A stretch of DNA of 64,000 bases from Symsagittifera roscoffensis (lineage: Eukaryota > Xenacoelomorpha > Acoela > Convolutidae): positions 25,100,303 through 25,164,302 of the forward strand of contig NC_087069.1 of NCBI RefSeq assembly GCF_963678635.1, read 5' to 3'. The notes under the pieces were generated by a model, which saw nothing but the letters and a program-made list of their open reading frames with translations, had not been told where the DNA came from and searched no databases. Every line of letters begins with the position of its first letter. Position 1 is the first letter of the stretch. The translations under genes were made by a program, and so were the position numbers. Below are positions 1-11,569 of the stretch, piece by piece.

Positions 1-1
1 C

Positions 2-3000
2 TTTGCCGTAAAATGGTCAAAATGTAAATTCTTTCAAAAAGAAATAGAATGGTTGGGATTTAAAATCTCTAAATCAGGAATTACCCCGTTATTCGACAAA
101 TCGAAAGCTATCAAAGACCTACCTTTACCGAAGAATCTGAAAGAATTACGATCATTTTTTGGTTCTATAAACCAATACATTAAATTTGTCCCAAACCTTG
201 CATCCTTAGGAAGCCCACTCCGACCGCTCCTAAATAAGAAATCAATATTCCAATGGAACGATGATCATACAAAAGCGTTTGAAAGAATAAAAGAGGAAAT
301 CGTTAATTTAACAGAGAATACACATTTCGATGTAAAACGAAAAACTAGAGTGAAAACAGACGCATCACACAATGGACTTGGAGCCTCGCTGGAACAACTC
401 CATGGGAACGATTGGAAAACAATCTCATTTGCGTCACGTTTTTTAAATCCTCACGAGTCCAAATACTCTACTAACGAACTCGAACTTTTAGGGGTTGTTT
501 GGGCTGTTGAGCATTATAAAAATTACCTTTACGGCTCTGATTTCGAAATAATTACTGATCACAAGGCCCTATTATCCGCTCTTTCACCAAACCACGGAAA
601 TAAAACCTACCACAGTAGATTAACAAGATGGGTAGACAGATTATTACCTTTTAATTTCTCAATCAAACATATCGCAGGAAAAGACATGGGCTTCACTGAC
701 CTTATTTCTAGAATCCCATCCGGAAAAGCCCTTCCAACTTCACATTACGACGAAGAATTCGTAGTAGCAAACATTAATAAGATTAATAAATCATTAAATC
801 CGTCGGAGAAACTAAGAAATACCTGTTCAGCCATTGGTCACAATTTGGAAAATTCCGATTACGTCTTATTACGTAATTACTTAATAGCAGCAGTACTAAA
901 ACTTATTAACTCGTCTTTTCCAATTTGCTCATTCAATCACAGAAGAACAGAATTTTGTACATCAAATTGTATTCCAACGGATTATTCCAACACAAATACT
1001 TTAATTATTTCCATTTCAAATTCCGCATTTCTTTATTTTTTAATTCTTAATTGTAGCCTAATTAATTCACCTGTAGATAAAAAAATTGTAGATACTGTTA
1101 ATATGAATAATAAGAATATTGTAATTAATCCCACCACTTCCGGTATTTCCGTAGATTTAATATTCAAACTTTTACCAAATCATATCAATCTCGTTAAAAA
1201 ATACCGTGAAAACTTGAAGTTGCCGGATCGACCCTTGGATTTAAATATTTTATTTAACGCCAAGTTAGTGGCTCTCTTGACAGAAGACGATCCAATGTTA
1301 AGCCCTATTGTTAAAGCACTTCAAAATAAGGTGGAGAAGATTAATGCAGATTCTCCTTACTTCAAACATTTCACCCGAGATCTTCACGAATCCGATGGAT
1401 TACTTTACATGGACGGCAAACTCGTTATTCCATTTACCCTACGAAACGCGATGATGAAGACCCTCCACGAAACCCATCCAGGTCAATTCGGAATGAAATA
1501 TTTGGCCCAATACATTTGGTGGCCGCACATTAATAGACAAATCTGCTTTCATGGAATTAATTGCTCAGAGTGTACATCGGCGGGTAAGAACATAAAATCT
1601 GTTATCCCTAATTCACAAATTAGTGAACTTCCTCCATTATCAGAACCAAATGAAGAACTTGATTTAGACTTCGCGGGTCCTTTGGATTCTTATTGGGGGT
1701 CAAATAAATACATTTTACTTTGTATTGACAGATTTTCTAAATTTCCGTCGGCAAAAATTACATCATCCACCTCTTCAAAAACAGTTATAGAATTTTTACA
1801 AGACTACATATTCTTACACGGTATACCTTATTCTATAAGGGTGGATCATGCTACTTGCTTTACAAGTCAAGACTTCAAATCATTCTGCGATTCTAACAAC
1901 ATCAAAATAATCTTTTGTACAGTAGGCGATCACCGATCCAATGGATTAGTCGAAAAACTCGTACACACTGTAAAAGTCAAACTACTGGCCATCTCCAAAG
2001 AACATCATAAAACCACGCTACAAAATGCCGTTTCAAAAATCATTTGGAACCTACGTTCTACTTTCCAATCAAAAATTAAATGCTCACCTTTCGAGATCCA
2101 CTATAACAGAAAACCAAATACTATTTGGAAACAATTAGCTTCGGGTAAACCTTCCTTTGGAATTTTAGACAAAGGGAAATCAATACTGTCTAAGGATCGA
2201 GCTAAGGATTGGAACGCGGATGATAGAATCGAGGACGGATACAAGGACGATCTGATTGCGAAGAAGAACCAAAATCCGACTGAAAAAGGCTACGATACAG
2301 ATTATGCCTCATCCTCGAAAACGACTCAAAACAGAAGACCAATCGAAAGCCCTTTTAAAGGTAAAATCCTTCGGAAAACTAATGGTAATATCAACCGAGA
2401 TTGTTTTTATAAAGAACTAAACAAAAGAATTATAAATTCTTCGACTTCGACAGTTAAGTTATCCGACGGAAAAATAATACGAAAATCCGACATTGCGATT
2501 CCTATCTCTACCTCAAATAAAATCAGACCTTTTAGAGGAAACATTTCATTCCCTTACTTTTCTAACCCTAATGTTGAAGTAGGTCAAAAACTGGAATGCT
2601 CAAAAAGAAAACCAAAACCCAAGAAGCCAACAAAAAGAAGGAACAGACAATTAGACCAGACATCATCGGACAACCTAACTAGGACACGCATTTCTGGACC
2701 ATCATCCATCCCGACAAGAAGACAGACACGACGCTCAAAGAAGCCACCAACTCCTCCAGGTTACCTTGCTTCGGATGAATCTATGCTAATTCCTTCGGAT
2801 ATTTCGGATACTAGCGAATGGGAATGGATAGCGGGCGGTTTTCCTTGTAGAGACGTAGCCAGAGAGCGCTTTATTTCGGATTCACATACACCTCACATAT
2901 CACTCGGAAATAACTTTAACTCTTCTATAACCAATCCTGAAATAAAATCTGAGATTTTAGAAAACGACAGTTTCCCAATCTGTGAACAACCCATGGATCA

Positions 3001-3577
3001 ATCATACGAGTGCCCAATAAGTATAGTGCCAGCCAGCCGAACATCTAACCCGACGGATCAGAGAACCGTGAATCAGGGAGGGGAAAATGACACCATTGGA
3101 CAAAACGACCCACAAGTGGAGCATAATCTGACGGAAACCGACTCAAACATAAACTTTCCGGTGTATGAGATAAGCGACTCAACGGATGAGTGCGCTATAT
3201 CCAACAGTCCTGCCATAATACCCGGTAAAATTCCTACTACTATTCGCCGCTCTAGTAGAAACGTCGGCCCACCAAAATTTTATGGTAAACGTCACTTCAT
3301 TGATGCCGTAGAGAGTGTCCAAGAAGCCTCTGGTTCGGCGGCCGAGCCTATTGTGTTAGAGATTGAGGAACCACATGAGACTATCAACAGGACGAATCCG
3401 GCGGAGTTAATTGTTCTAGATTCAGATTCATCATCTTCATCAGATCAAATGTCAAACTCATCAACCGACGAATCACTGAGAATGGAAATAGCAAATTTCG
3501 GCGAACACTCTGATCTTGATAGTGAACTTTTCAACACCGAACTTGAAAACTTTTTAAAAGATTATAAAACTTTATAA
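2..3577 (+). CDS. Ty3/gypsy pol polyprotein, 5'-truncated by window edge (RT end, RNase H, integrase, long C-terminal tail)
   Basis: The frame is open from base 2, so the window begins inside the reverse transcriptase. The first residues form the usual RT end (KCKFF, then EWLGF), and the TTG at 53 is not a start. RNase H follows, with DAS at about 1175 residues from the end (near base 360), the NELELL helix and TDHKAL. After it come a roughly 260-residue linker, an HHCC zinc-binding region (HETHPGQ ... CSECTSAG, bases 1460-1580) and an integrase core with Asp in DFAGPLD, Asp in RVDHAT and Glu in GLVEKL. A tail of about 450 residues is rich in Ser, Asp and Arg. The frame carries no stop, so this part could be coding. 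Layout and wording match the second gypsy element at 51.5-58.7 kb, so both belong to one clade, but they are clearly diverged. Confidence 0.93.
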   Translation, partial: FAVKWSKCKFFQKEIEWLGFKISKSGITPLFDKSKAIKDLPLPKNLKELRSFFGSINQYIKFVPNLASLGSPLRPLLNKKSIFQWNDDHTKAFERIKEEIVNLTENTHFDVKRKTRVKTDASHNGLGASLEQLHGNDWKTISFASRFLNPHESKYSTNELELLGVVWAVEHYKNYLYGSDFEIITDHKALLSALSPNHGNKTYHSRLTRWVDRLLPFNFSIKHIAGKDMGFTDLISRIPSGKALPTSHYDEEFVVANINKINKSLNPSEKLRNTCSAIGHNLENSDYVLLRNYLIAAVLKLINSSFPICSFNHRRTEFCTSNCIPTDYSNTNTLIISISNSAFLYFLILNCSLINSPVDKKIVDTVNMNNKNIVINPTTSGISVDLIFKLLPNHINLVKKYRENLKLPDRPLDLNILFNAKLVALLTEDDPMLSPIVKALQNKVEKINADSPYFKHFTRDLHESDGLLYMDGKLVIPFTLRNAMMKTLHETHPGQFGMKYLAQYIWWPHINRQICFHGINCSECTSAGKNIKSVIPNSQISELPPLSEPNEELDLDFAGPLDSYWGSNKYILLCIDRFSKFPSAKITSSTSSKTVIEFLQDYIFLHGIPYSIRVDHATCFTSQDFKSFCDSNNIKIIFCTVGDHRSNGLVEKLVHTVKVKLLAISKEHHKTTLQNAVSKIIWNLRSTFQSKIKCSPFEIHYNRKPNTIWKQLASGKPSFGILDKGKSILSKDRAKDWNADDRIEDGYKDDLIAKKNQNPTEKGYDTDYASSSKTTQNRRPIESPFKGKILRKTNGNINRDCFYKELNKRIINSSTSTVKLSDGKIIRKSDIAIPISTSNKIRPFRGNISFPYFSNPNVEVGQKLECSKRKPKPKKPTKRRNRQLDQTSSDNLTRTRISGPSSIPTRRQTRRSKKPPTPPGYLASDESMLIPSDISDTSEWEWIAGGFPCRDVARERFISDSHTPHISLGNNFNSSITNPEIKSEILENDSFPICEQPMDQSYECPISIVPASRTSNPTDQRTVNQGGENDTIGQNDPQVEHNLTETDSNINFPVYEISDSTDECAISNSPAIIPGKIPTTIRRSSRNVGPPKFYGKRHFIDAVESVQEASGSAAEPIVLEIEEPHETINRTNPAELIVLDSDSSSSSDQMSNSSTDESLRMEIANFGEHSDLDSELFNTELENFLKDYKTL

Positions 3578-4248
3578 CCACGTAGATATACTTTAATCTG
3601 ATATTCCGGCTTACCAAATAACACACATTACTGAGTAAACCGGTGCTAACATTCAGATATTAACATCTGCTCACTAAACTTGAGAACTTAATCCTGCGGA
3701 TAAATTTTCATGTAGAAGACATTTTCAAGTGTCCTCCTAATTTCCTTAATTCGCATACACTCCAGTTTGTGTTTTACAAACCAAGACCTCCTCCATCAAA
3801 ATTTTGTGCTATCTAGGTATTTTACCTTGTAAACCGGTGCTAATTTCCAGTTACCAAAAAGTGTTTGCTAAATTTGACAACTTTATCCTTCGGATAAATT
3901 TCACCCGTCAAAAGAAATTATTATCTGTTGATCCCATAATTTCTTTAAATCATATCCTCTTCACTCACGCATTATAAACTATGACCTCACTCATAAAACG
4001 TGGTTTTAAATTTCAGCGTTATGCCATAACGTGATGCCGTACCTCATCTTAACATAACCCTTATCCATCGGAATCTGGATAATCTTTGTTCTTTCATTTA
4101 ACACTAGTGGAGCTTACTTAGTGCTAGTACCTCATCTCAAGGCGCTCTAATTTTCTTTCCTAGTCCTTAAAGGGGGAGAAAGGAGTCAGTCATAGTTAGT
4201 TATTGTGCATTACTTATTACAATTTAAATTTTTTCCTGCTTAGGGGAA
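3578..4248 (+). repeat. Untranslated 3' part of the gypsy element with a degenerate tandem duplication
   Basis: No coding frame is seen. Two diverged copies of a unit of about 194 bp are present. AAACCGGTGCTAA occurs near 3637 and 3831, and AACTT.ATCCT.CGGATAAATTT occurs near 3686 and 3879. Two purine-rich tracts lie near its end, at about 4168-4184 and at 4242-4248. The second abuts the proposed LTR and is the more likely polypurine tract. Confidence 0.55.
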
Positions 4249-4447
4249 TGTTGTGATTTTACATCAGGTTTTGCAATTATTGCTAAACATACTTATTTAA
4301 TTAACCGGTCACTTAGTTATGACCTTCACTAGCCATTCTCTCCGGCGGAGAGAATGATCTCTCGTTGTTTTAATGTTTTAACTTACCGACTAATTCATAT
4401 TATTTCTTATTCTTTTTAATAGTTTTAATTTAGAATTAGCTACAACA
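4249..4447 (+). mobile_element. Probable 3' LTR of the first gypsy element
   Basis: The segment starts TGTTGT and ends ACAACA, a perfect 6-bp terminal inverted repeat of the TG...CA type. It follows the purine run AGGGGAA. It contains a perfect 10-bp hairpin with a 3-base loop at 4334-4356. The partner LTR lies outside the window, so the boundaries are inferred from termini and position only. The five bases after it are AAGTA, the predicted target duplication. Confidence 0.45.
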
Positions 4448-5269
4448 AAGTAACATTTTATCACTATGTTTCAATCGATCTCAGGACTAAGATTCCTCAA
4501 AGGTCGCAGGTCAAAGAATAGTGCTATATTTTTTTGCATGAGCTTGAAGCTGAGAGGAGCTGGGTTAAAACTTAAAATCACATGTGAGCTTAGCAAGTTT
4601 AATGCAAAGTTGCCGTTCTTTTTCTCGTCTGCTGGTTTCTATGCCCATATATAATTTTCAAAACCAGTTCAAAGTTATGGTTCAGGAAATTCGGTTCAGT
4701 ATCCTTTGCCTAAAGTTTTTTATGGTACGACATTTTATCTATTGTTAAGAGTCGATGAACGTATTGAAGACGCTAATAAAGGTCCTTATTTTATTAAGGA
4801 AAGTTTTAAAATATTCACGCTCAAACTTAATCTTTTTGCTGTATGACTTTCGATTTCTTGGTGATTTCAGCTCATTTTCTTTGTTTAAAGCAAGTCAAAC
4901 TCCATCATCGAGTAGTGAAAATGGAAAGTTATGAAAAAGGTGATCGACTTCTAATTTCGAAAATGAAGTGAAATATCAGATTTCCTAGCGAAATTTTTTT
5001 TTCTACATATTGAGCCAGTTTTTTTTAAATAAGGTTATTTTGATCCAGTTTTTTCAAATAGGGTTAACTTTATCAAAAAAGTGACATTCATTAATTGTTC
5101 TAGAATTTTATAGAGCTTATCAAGTTTTTCTTGGAATTTCTAGTTGAATACTAGTTAAGCGAGTATAAATTATCAAGTATTGAAATGATTGTTCTCAGAC
5201 TTGTATTTCCTCAAATTTTTAAAGACTGTATACTTTCTGTACGTTTTTTTCCTCGTCTTTTTTCCTGGA
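4448..5269. other. Intergenic; no gene seen
   Basis: No supportable coding frame is present. Bases about 4743-4790 (AGAGTCGATGAACGTATTGA and following) resemble the left arm of the foldback at 11.6 kb, so this is a diverged copy of the same dispersed repeat. Confidence 0.5.
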
Positions 5270-8200
5270 TCATTTGGGGAGTACATTGAGAATGGGGTAG
5301 TCGAGGAAGTCCACTGTTTCCGCCTCGCTTCTCTCCTCAAACTCAACTAGAGTGAGGATGAACTTAGTTGAGTTGCGGATGCCTTTGGGGACATAGAGAG
5401 TTTGTTGGGGTCCCTCGGTGGGCCAGTACCTGTTGGAATAGGTTGAAATTTTAGGATTATTTTGTCATCCAGGGTTAGCAATCGGCTTCATGGTACTTCG
5501 CTCATTGACAGTTTTCTAACTCTTTTTTGGCTTTGCTTATGTTTTTTTTTGTTTTAATTGGTTTATATCGTTTCGTTTTATTTTAAATTGGCTTTATAGT
5601 CACTTTATATTGCGTCGTTTGATTTATGCTTTTGGGGATTTCGGGTGGGGTTAGGCGGAAAAATATCGGGTTTCCAGTTCTGTAACCTTAAGCAGTGCAA
5701 AGTTTCAGATCTAAAAATCATATCAGGGATACAATTACACGTAAACGCTTACCACTTCTGCATAGTTACTGCCTTCGTTTTTCTTCAAATTTATGAAAAT
5801 TTTACGTTTGTTTTGTTGAATTCGTCGCAGTGTTACTTTAATCTATCCAGGGTTTTAAAAATGTAAGAACTGAAAAAGCAGGTATTATTTTCATCTTTTC
5901 ATGATTTTTTCACCTTCCGAGGTTGAAGTTATCCACCAATGCGACTCCTCTGGAAAAAGAGGTGAAGTTGAGAAAAGTGTCTTCCATGTCCATATCCACC
6001 TCCGCCTGGTACACTATGGGCACTGGGGCCACTGAGGGGGGTACATCGGGGGGAGGCAGGATCTGGGATCCGAGTCCCTCCAGTTTGAGGTGGATCATGT
6101 CCCATTCTTCGAGAATCCTGAAATGCATAATATAGTGGTTTTTTTAACGATTCGCGAGAGGAACCTAAAATTGTGAATAATATCACCCTCCGCTTTAGGT
6201 ACTTTTCTTTCTACGAGACGGGTTGGTACTTGAAGAACGTTCTTAGGGGTAAAGTTCGGTATCATATCGAAGCGCTTCCAGTCGTATATTTGGATTAATA
6301 AAAAGGATTTATAAGTTCTTTCCGTGTCGAGAAATTGAGCTGATTTTTGTGCTATTCATGTCAAGTTTTAAATGTACTGCGCAGTAGTGAGTAAAAATGT
6401 ACTCCCATGTTTCTGTACATATTTTTATTTTTGTTTGTTTTCGAAAAAGACAGTGCTTGTAAGGTTCGGGGCTACTTGTTTTTCAAAACCTATTTTCATT
6501 GTTCCGACCATTGAAAATGGGGAGGAACTTTGTATTTCGGTGTGTTTTAATTTTTTTTCCACGCAAAACCAGATACCACAAATAATCATCGGACTGGGTT
6601 GAGTGATATATCATATTAAAGCCTTTGCAGACGTGATTCGAATCACATTAAAAAAGATAATTTTTTTTCTACGTGTTGAAAACTATGTTTGAAGTTTTTT
6701 ATTTTTCGTCTAATTTCGAGCCAATAAAGCGAACGAGCAGTCTTATTTTAACTGCTTAAAAACTTACAATAGCCTAATTTAAAATGTAAAAACTTAGTTT
6801 TACTTGAGTAACATTAGTTAACTTGAGTATTGTAGCGCCTTTTTGGAATCAAAATTTTCAAAATTCAGAAACTGCAAAACTTGGAAAAAAAACATTGTGT
6901 GCCACTTGCACAGTAACCGGCTATCCTTGTTGTTTTATAGAATAGTTTAGATTTCTAGACCGAAGTATGTAGTTTTTTTTGTCTTCGAACTAGAGATGAT
7001 ATAGACTAAGTTTTTCCGCCAATGCTTCAAATACTTCGATGGCTTTTCGCAGTTTTGAACTTTGACCTGCACAAAACGTCAAGAAAGTAATTCTGTGACT
7101 TGTGAATCACGTGCAAATATTGTACATTTTGAAGTTTCATATCAGTATGATTGACTTACAGCCTCTTCTTGAAAAGTATTGATTTTTAAGGAGTTTGGGC
7201 GAACTCCAACTTACTCGCCGTCCAGGGTAACATTGCCCAAAATCCCTTTTTGTTGATTCTGCATTTCTCCCCCATAATTCACCCTCCCTCTATTCTCCAC
7301 AAACAACACTATAAAGTGCCCCGTCTGCAGCCCGACCTCAATATCCAGGCTTCTGGCTTCCTTGTGATCGTTATCCAGGGTCGCGAGGTAAGTTGCAGCG
7401 GAGTGGTTATGAGACATGGCGGTTTGAACCAAAACTCGATCTCCGATTCCGTTCACAGGAAATGCAAGAGTGACGTTTTTCGGGTAGTCTTTCTTTAGTT
7501 CGTATCTGTACATAACGAACCCATAGTCGAACCCAAGTTCCTCCATGGACTTTGGATACTTTGCACTTTGGTAGTCGTCTTCGTTTGCAATGAAGTCAAA
7601 ATAGATCAACAATGTTCCTTTGGAGGCCAGTTTTACCCCTTTTAAGGAAGTTTTGGTCGAATTTGCAGGAACTGGTTCAACAGGGGTAGGAAGGTATTTT
7701 GCGACAGTGTCTTTGATGGCAAAATATTTCCAAGTCGTGTCTCCCGATTCGCTGATTGGTGAGTCATAATCGTATGACGTAATATCATAGACATCAACAT
7801 CATCACCTAAAAATGCTTAATGAATTGCTGAACCTTTGATTAGCGCTTAACTGCTGTTTTCTGGGATATGAAATATTGGTCCAGAATCTCAAACAACGAG
7901 CGCAAATATTGATAAAGGTACGATCTGATCGATGAGCGATATTAATGCGATACGTCCGATGATCTTGACTAAGATACCTGAGTTAGATCCGCTCCAGTAG
8001 GCGAAGTTCGTTCCACCTACGTACATGTAGAAGTTGACTGAAGCGTTGAGTGCGAGTATTTGGTCCAGTGTTTCAGTTACAGAGTCAGTGGAAATGTAGG
8101 TGAAAGGATATCCCCATTGGTTCAACCAACCTAAAATGTGCTCATACAATCAGAATAGAAGAAAGAAAATACTTCGTACGTTTTTTTTTTATCTCGGTTG

Positions 8201-9940
8201 TGATTGGCTCACGTTTTTTTTACTTTATGACCTTCGTTTGTGATTGGCTTACGACTTGTCTACTTTATGACATATCTACTTTTTGACCGCACTCCAACAT
8301 TCTCTTAGCCAGACTTGGTTTTTTGAAAAATATGCTTGGCAACATAGGTTGGCGAGGATTTAGATATTTGAAAAGTTACCATGAGTGCTTCTCATGTTAT
8401 CAAGGTCTTCGTTTGCTTATGTGGCAAATGACTGTTTTAAAAAAGTGTTTGTGGTTTTTAGATGTTAATTCGCGTGAGCTATGTTTTTTTATTTGTTGAA
8501 AAATCAACTGAATTACCAGTGTAAAACTCGGAATTAACCAGTGGTGCATAAGGCTGGAACTTTTCCTTATCCTCGAACTCTTCTGCCGGATCCCCGCCAG
8601 TTCCAAAGTCCACAGTAACCAGTTCGGATTTGAGAGCACCGCATTCGAGATAGCCTGTTGAGTATCCTAAAATAAATGATTGCAAAGGGTGAAAAAGAAA
8701 TAATTCGTCGCTGTAATAACTGACGCCTTTATCTACTTCAACATTCAATATCTGGAAGACAGATAAAAGATCTATCGAAGGAAATTTACCATCTGTTGTG
8801 AACAAAACAACATCTGGACCCAGATGCTCTCTGAACTTATGAACCAGGTGCTGCAAATACGCCTTATCACAAGTGGGATAACTGCCATACTCATTTTCAA
8901 ACTGGACTGTTATAATCGGACCCCCATTGTTGTACAGATAAGGTTCCAATTTTGGCAGTAATTCGTCCATCCAAGCGTCAACGTAAGCGAGGTACTTGGG
9001 ATCGTAGGATCGTAGAATGACTTCACTATTTTGTCTGAGGAACCAAGGGAACCCCCCGAATTCCCACTCGGCACAAGAATAGGGACCTGCTCGCATTATA
9101 ACCAGGAGTCCGGTGTCATTGGCAAGTTGCAGAAAGTGTTGGATGTCGCGATCTCCGGTGAAGTCGTAGACGCCTGAAAAAAAAACTTTTTTTTTCAAAA
9201 ATTTGCGTTGAAGTTTGACCAGTAAGTGCCAATTGATTGAGGCTGAGGCAGCAATTCTCTGTCAAGAGCTACCAGAAAAATGCATGTTGGTCCTTTTAAT
9301 CGAGGTTTTAAATTTCGTTAATGTCAAGGAGTTGAACATGGTCTGTTGTTTTCTTGCTCTTCTGAAGTTCCAATGATCTCAATATCTCCTGAATCTACGC
9401 TATATTTGTAAAAGTTTAAATTATCCCACAGTTTCGTTTCTCCTGTTCTTTACTGATGAGTAAGTGTCTTACTTCATAATACCAAGGAGTTTATGAGTAC
9501 GCATGCTATCATCATGATACTCATTGGATGAGATCAGTTGTCGTATCTTATTTAATGTAGGTTTAGCTAATTTTCCTATTCAGTATTTCTATTGAAGTTT
9601 TGATAAAAAATCATTTTTTCTATTCAGTTTTTAAAATTTTGATGAACAGTTTTTAGTTCAAACGATACTCGCCTTCTTTTTGAGTATGGAAGTTCCACAT
9701 GATGTAAGTCTGCACCGCATTCAAACCTCCCGCTTTTATTTTGGTCAGCCTGTCCTGCCACTGGCTGCTAGGTGTGCGCGAGTAATGGAAACTCCCAGAG
9801 ACGTATCTGAAAGGCTCACCATCTTTGAGAAATTGTTTGTTTTCCCAATCCACTAGAAATGATCGGTCAGTCGAGCAGAATTTAACTACAAGTACTAGTA
9901 ATATAAAAGGCTTAAGAAGTTGATGCATGATTTGAGACAT
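5270..9940 (-). CDS. Lysosomal/secreted acid beta-galactosidase, glycoside hydrolase family 35 (GLB1-like), seven exons
   Basis: The enzyme removes terminal beta-galactose from glycoconjugates. Exons (minus strand) are 9940-9673, 9173-8790, 8666-8517, 8130-7978, 7806-7215, 6117-5914 and 5429-5270. They total 1911 nt, giving 636 codons plus a stop, and all junction phases match. Residues 1-23 contain a hydrophobic signal peptide. The acid/base Glu is about residue 184 in ENEYGSY and the nucleophile Glu about 264 in NSEFYTG. The C-terminal beta domain ends with a GVALVDNFNLGRYW block and GPQQTLYVPKG, both standard for the family, and the length is close to vertebrate GLB1. All introns are GT-AG except the first, which uses a GC donor (AAG|GCGAGT, bases 9667-9672); only that donor keeps the family sequence EG-VYDF. 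Introns are 124-1097 bp. No broken frame is seen, so the gene looks functional. Confidence 0.95.
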
Positions 9941-10585
9941 CGTTTGAAAATTGCAAATGTTGTATTGTTGGGCAGAATTAGTCAAATCGTTCAAATATTA
10001 CTGAGAAGGATTTGAAATGTGTCGTAGATTACAAGATATATTTGAGTTAGTTATTATATGATGTATAATCCAGGTATGCTAATATTTGTTTTCTTAGATA
10101 ATGAAAAGTTCAAGTTTGGCTCTAGTCTGATGCTTTCGAATGGTATATTTAGAGGTTGTTCAAGAAGGTATGAAATTACCAAATTATGATGGTCAACTTT
10201 ATCAATTAAATTCAGCATGTATTGGATTTATTTTAAGCTAGCTAAAATAATTGATCCGTTGAGTTTTACTTCCTTGAGAGATTGAAAATATGACGATATT
10301 TTTTGTTACTAACCATCTTTTTATTAAATTGTTTGACCGGAACTGAGATGATGTTGAGCAGAACAGTTCAAAAACATAGCTTGGAAGTTTTAACCTTTTT
10401 GATTTGTTTTCTCGGACCATTATTATTTTTTTAAAACCACCAATAGTTGTTTTACTACTTTCAAAAACATTGGGACTTGAGACAACCTTGTAAAACTGTG
10501 TTCATACCATGAAACACTTGGAAAAAAGAAATTAAAAATTTTCCACAAAAATTTAGTAGACTTGAAAAAGCCTGTTTTGTTTCAG
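9941..10585. other. Intergenic gap between the beta-galactosidase start and the EXTL exon
   Basis: No coding exon is recognised. The minus-strand beta-galactosidase promoter must lie here or further right. The last bases, TTTTGTTTCAG, form the splice acceptor of the next feature. Confidence 0.5.
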
Positions 10586-10801
10586 GCCACAGCCAAGCGT
10601 ACTTTTCTGTGCCAGCAGTGTGGAGAAGACTCCCTCTGGATAGATCCCAGTCACATCCGGGAGAGAAACGAATGTCTGAACTTCTTCGCTGAAGTGTACG
10701 GATACATGCCGCTGCTCTCCACACAATTCAGAGCAGACTCGGTGCTGTATAAGAATGTGATTCCAGAACAAGATTTGGAAACATGTTTTGACAAAGTGTA
10801 A
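10586..10801 (+). CDS. Terminal exon of an EXTL3-like exostosin glycosyltransferase (GT64 C-terminus)
   Basis: The exon starts after a clear acceptor (TTTTGTTTCAG) and encodes 71 residues. A Cys-x2-Cys (FLCQQCG) is followed by RNECLNFFAEVYGYMPLL, QFRADSVLYK and a Cys near the end. This order is characteristic of the extreme C-terminus of EXTL3/EXT proteins, which add GlcNAc or heparan-sulfate sugars in the ER/Golgi. The family assignment is from memory of that conserved tail. No earlier exon is visible in the 645 bp before it. The gene either extends through or beyond the oppositely oriented beta-galactosidase gene, or this is an orphan exon. Confidence 0.7.
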   Translation, partial: ATAKRTFLCQQCGEDSLWIDPSHIRERNECLNFFAEVYGYMPLLSTQFRADSVLYKNVIPEQDLETCFDKV

Positions 10802-11452
10802 ACAACTGGCTATAAAAAAAAATAGAAACAGGAACTTTCGATCGAGTTTTCATCAGTATTTTTTCTGCGGCCTAAAGTATTGGCAAGTTTCGTCGATCAA
10901 GTTTTGGATTTATCTGACTAAAAACGAACTTATTTCAGTAGCAAAACCTATTAAGTTGATAATCATTTAAAAAGTTTAAGTTCAAATAATCCAACATCAG
11001 AACAAAGCAATAGAAATCCGAGTAAAAATGGATGAAAAATGTTATCAGCGTTTTCAGTTCGAGGATGACTACAATTAAAGAAAAGAATACTAATTTACTG
11101 TTTTATTTGAATTCAGAGTTGTAAAAATAGACTAGTCTATACATCAGATTTATCTTTTCATCTTCTATTGTGCGAGTAGTGTTAGTGCTGTTTTATAGTT
11201 TTATAAATTTAATAGATCACTTTGCAGCGTTTGATTCTAAATTTAATTTAGTATTTTTAAATAAATTTTTCAAAGGTCTAAAAAAATTTCGGGATAACTA
11301 TACTGGGTTTTACACAAGCGAGCATAGTTTTATAGTACGAATCCACTTCTTTTTCTAACCCAACTCCTAAATAAAATTTGGGAATTTTTGCTGCATAGCA
11401 TGGCAATTTAAAAGATTGTGTTCGACGGCTAGTCTTTTGAAAGCTTCGAGAA
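10802..11452. other. Downstream of the EXTL exon; dispersed repeat, no gene
   Basis: No coding frame is supported. Bases about 11316-11400 (GCGAGCATAGTTTTATAGTACGAA, then a TAAATAAAA tract) resemble segments near 14385-14500 and 21850-21990. They belong to a dispersed repeat family with at least three copies in the window. Confidence 0.45.
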
Positions 11453-11530
11453 AACATGACGCAGATGCGAGGAAGTGATACTCAAAATCTCAAGGTCGGA
11501 TGTTCGAGGCAGACAGGTTGCAATTTTTTT
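11453..11530 (+). repeat. tRNA-Leu-derived repeat (SINE-like head), degraded
   Basis: A tRNA-like stretch reads GCGAGGAAGTGATACTCAAAATCTCAAGG followed by TGTTCGAGG. The potential anticodon loop CTCAAAA would present CAA (Leu). It resembles the better copy at 22.0 kb. Pairing is poor, so it is not a working tRNA gene. Confidence 0.35.
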
Positions 11531-11569
11531 CCAAGGCGTATTTTTCCCTTTTTTCCTGATTTAACTATG

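Noticed and set aside
53-55. Start codon for the first gypsy pol frame at 53
   Set aside because: It is TTG, and the frame is open to base 2 with RT sequence before it; the gene is cut by the window edge.
9661-9672. GT donor (GTATCG) for the first beta-galactosidase intron
   Set aside because: Using it shifts the frame and loses the conserved VYDF sequence; the GC donor fits.
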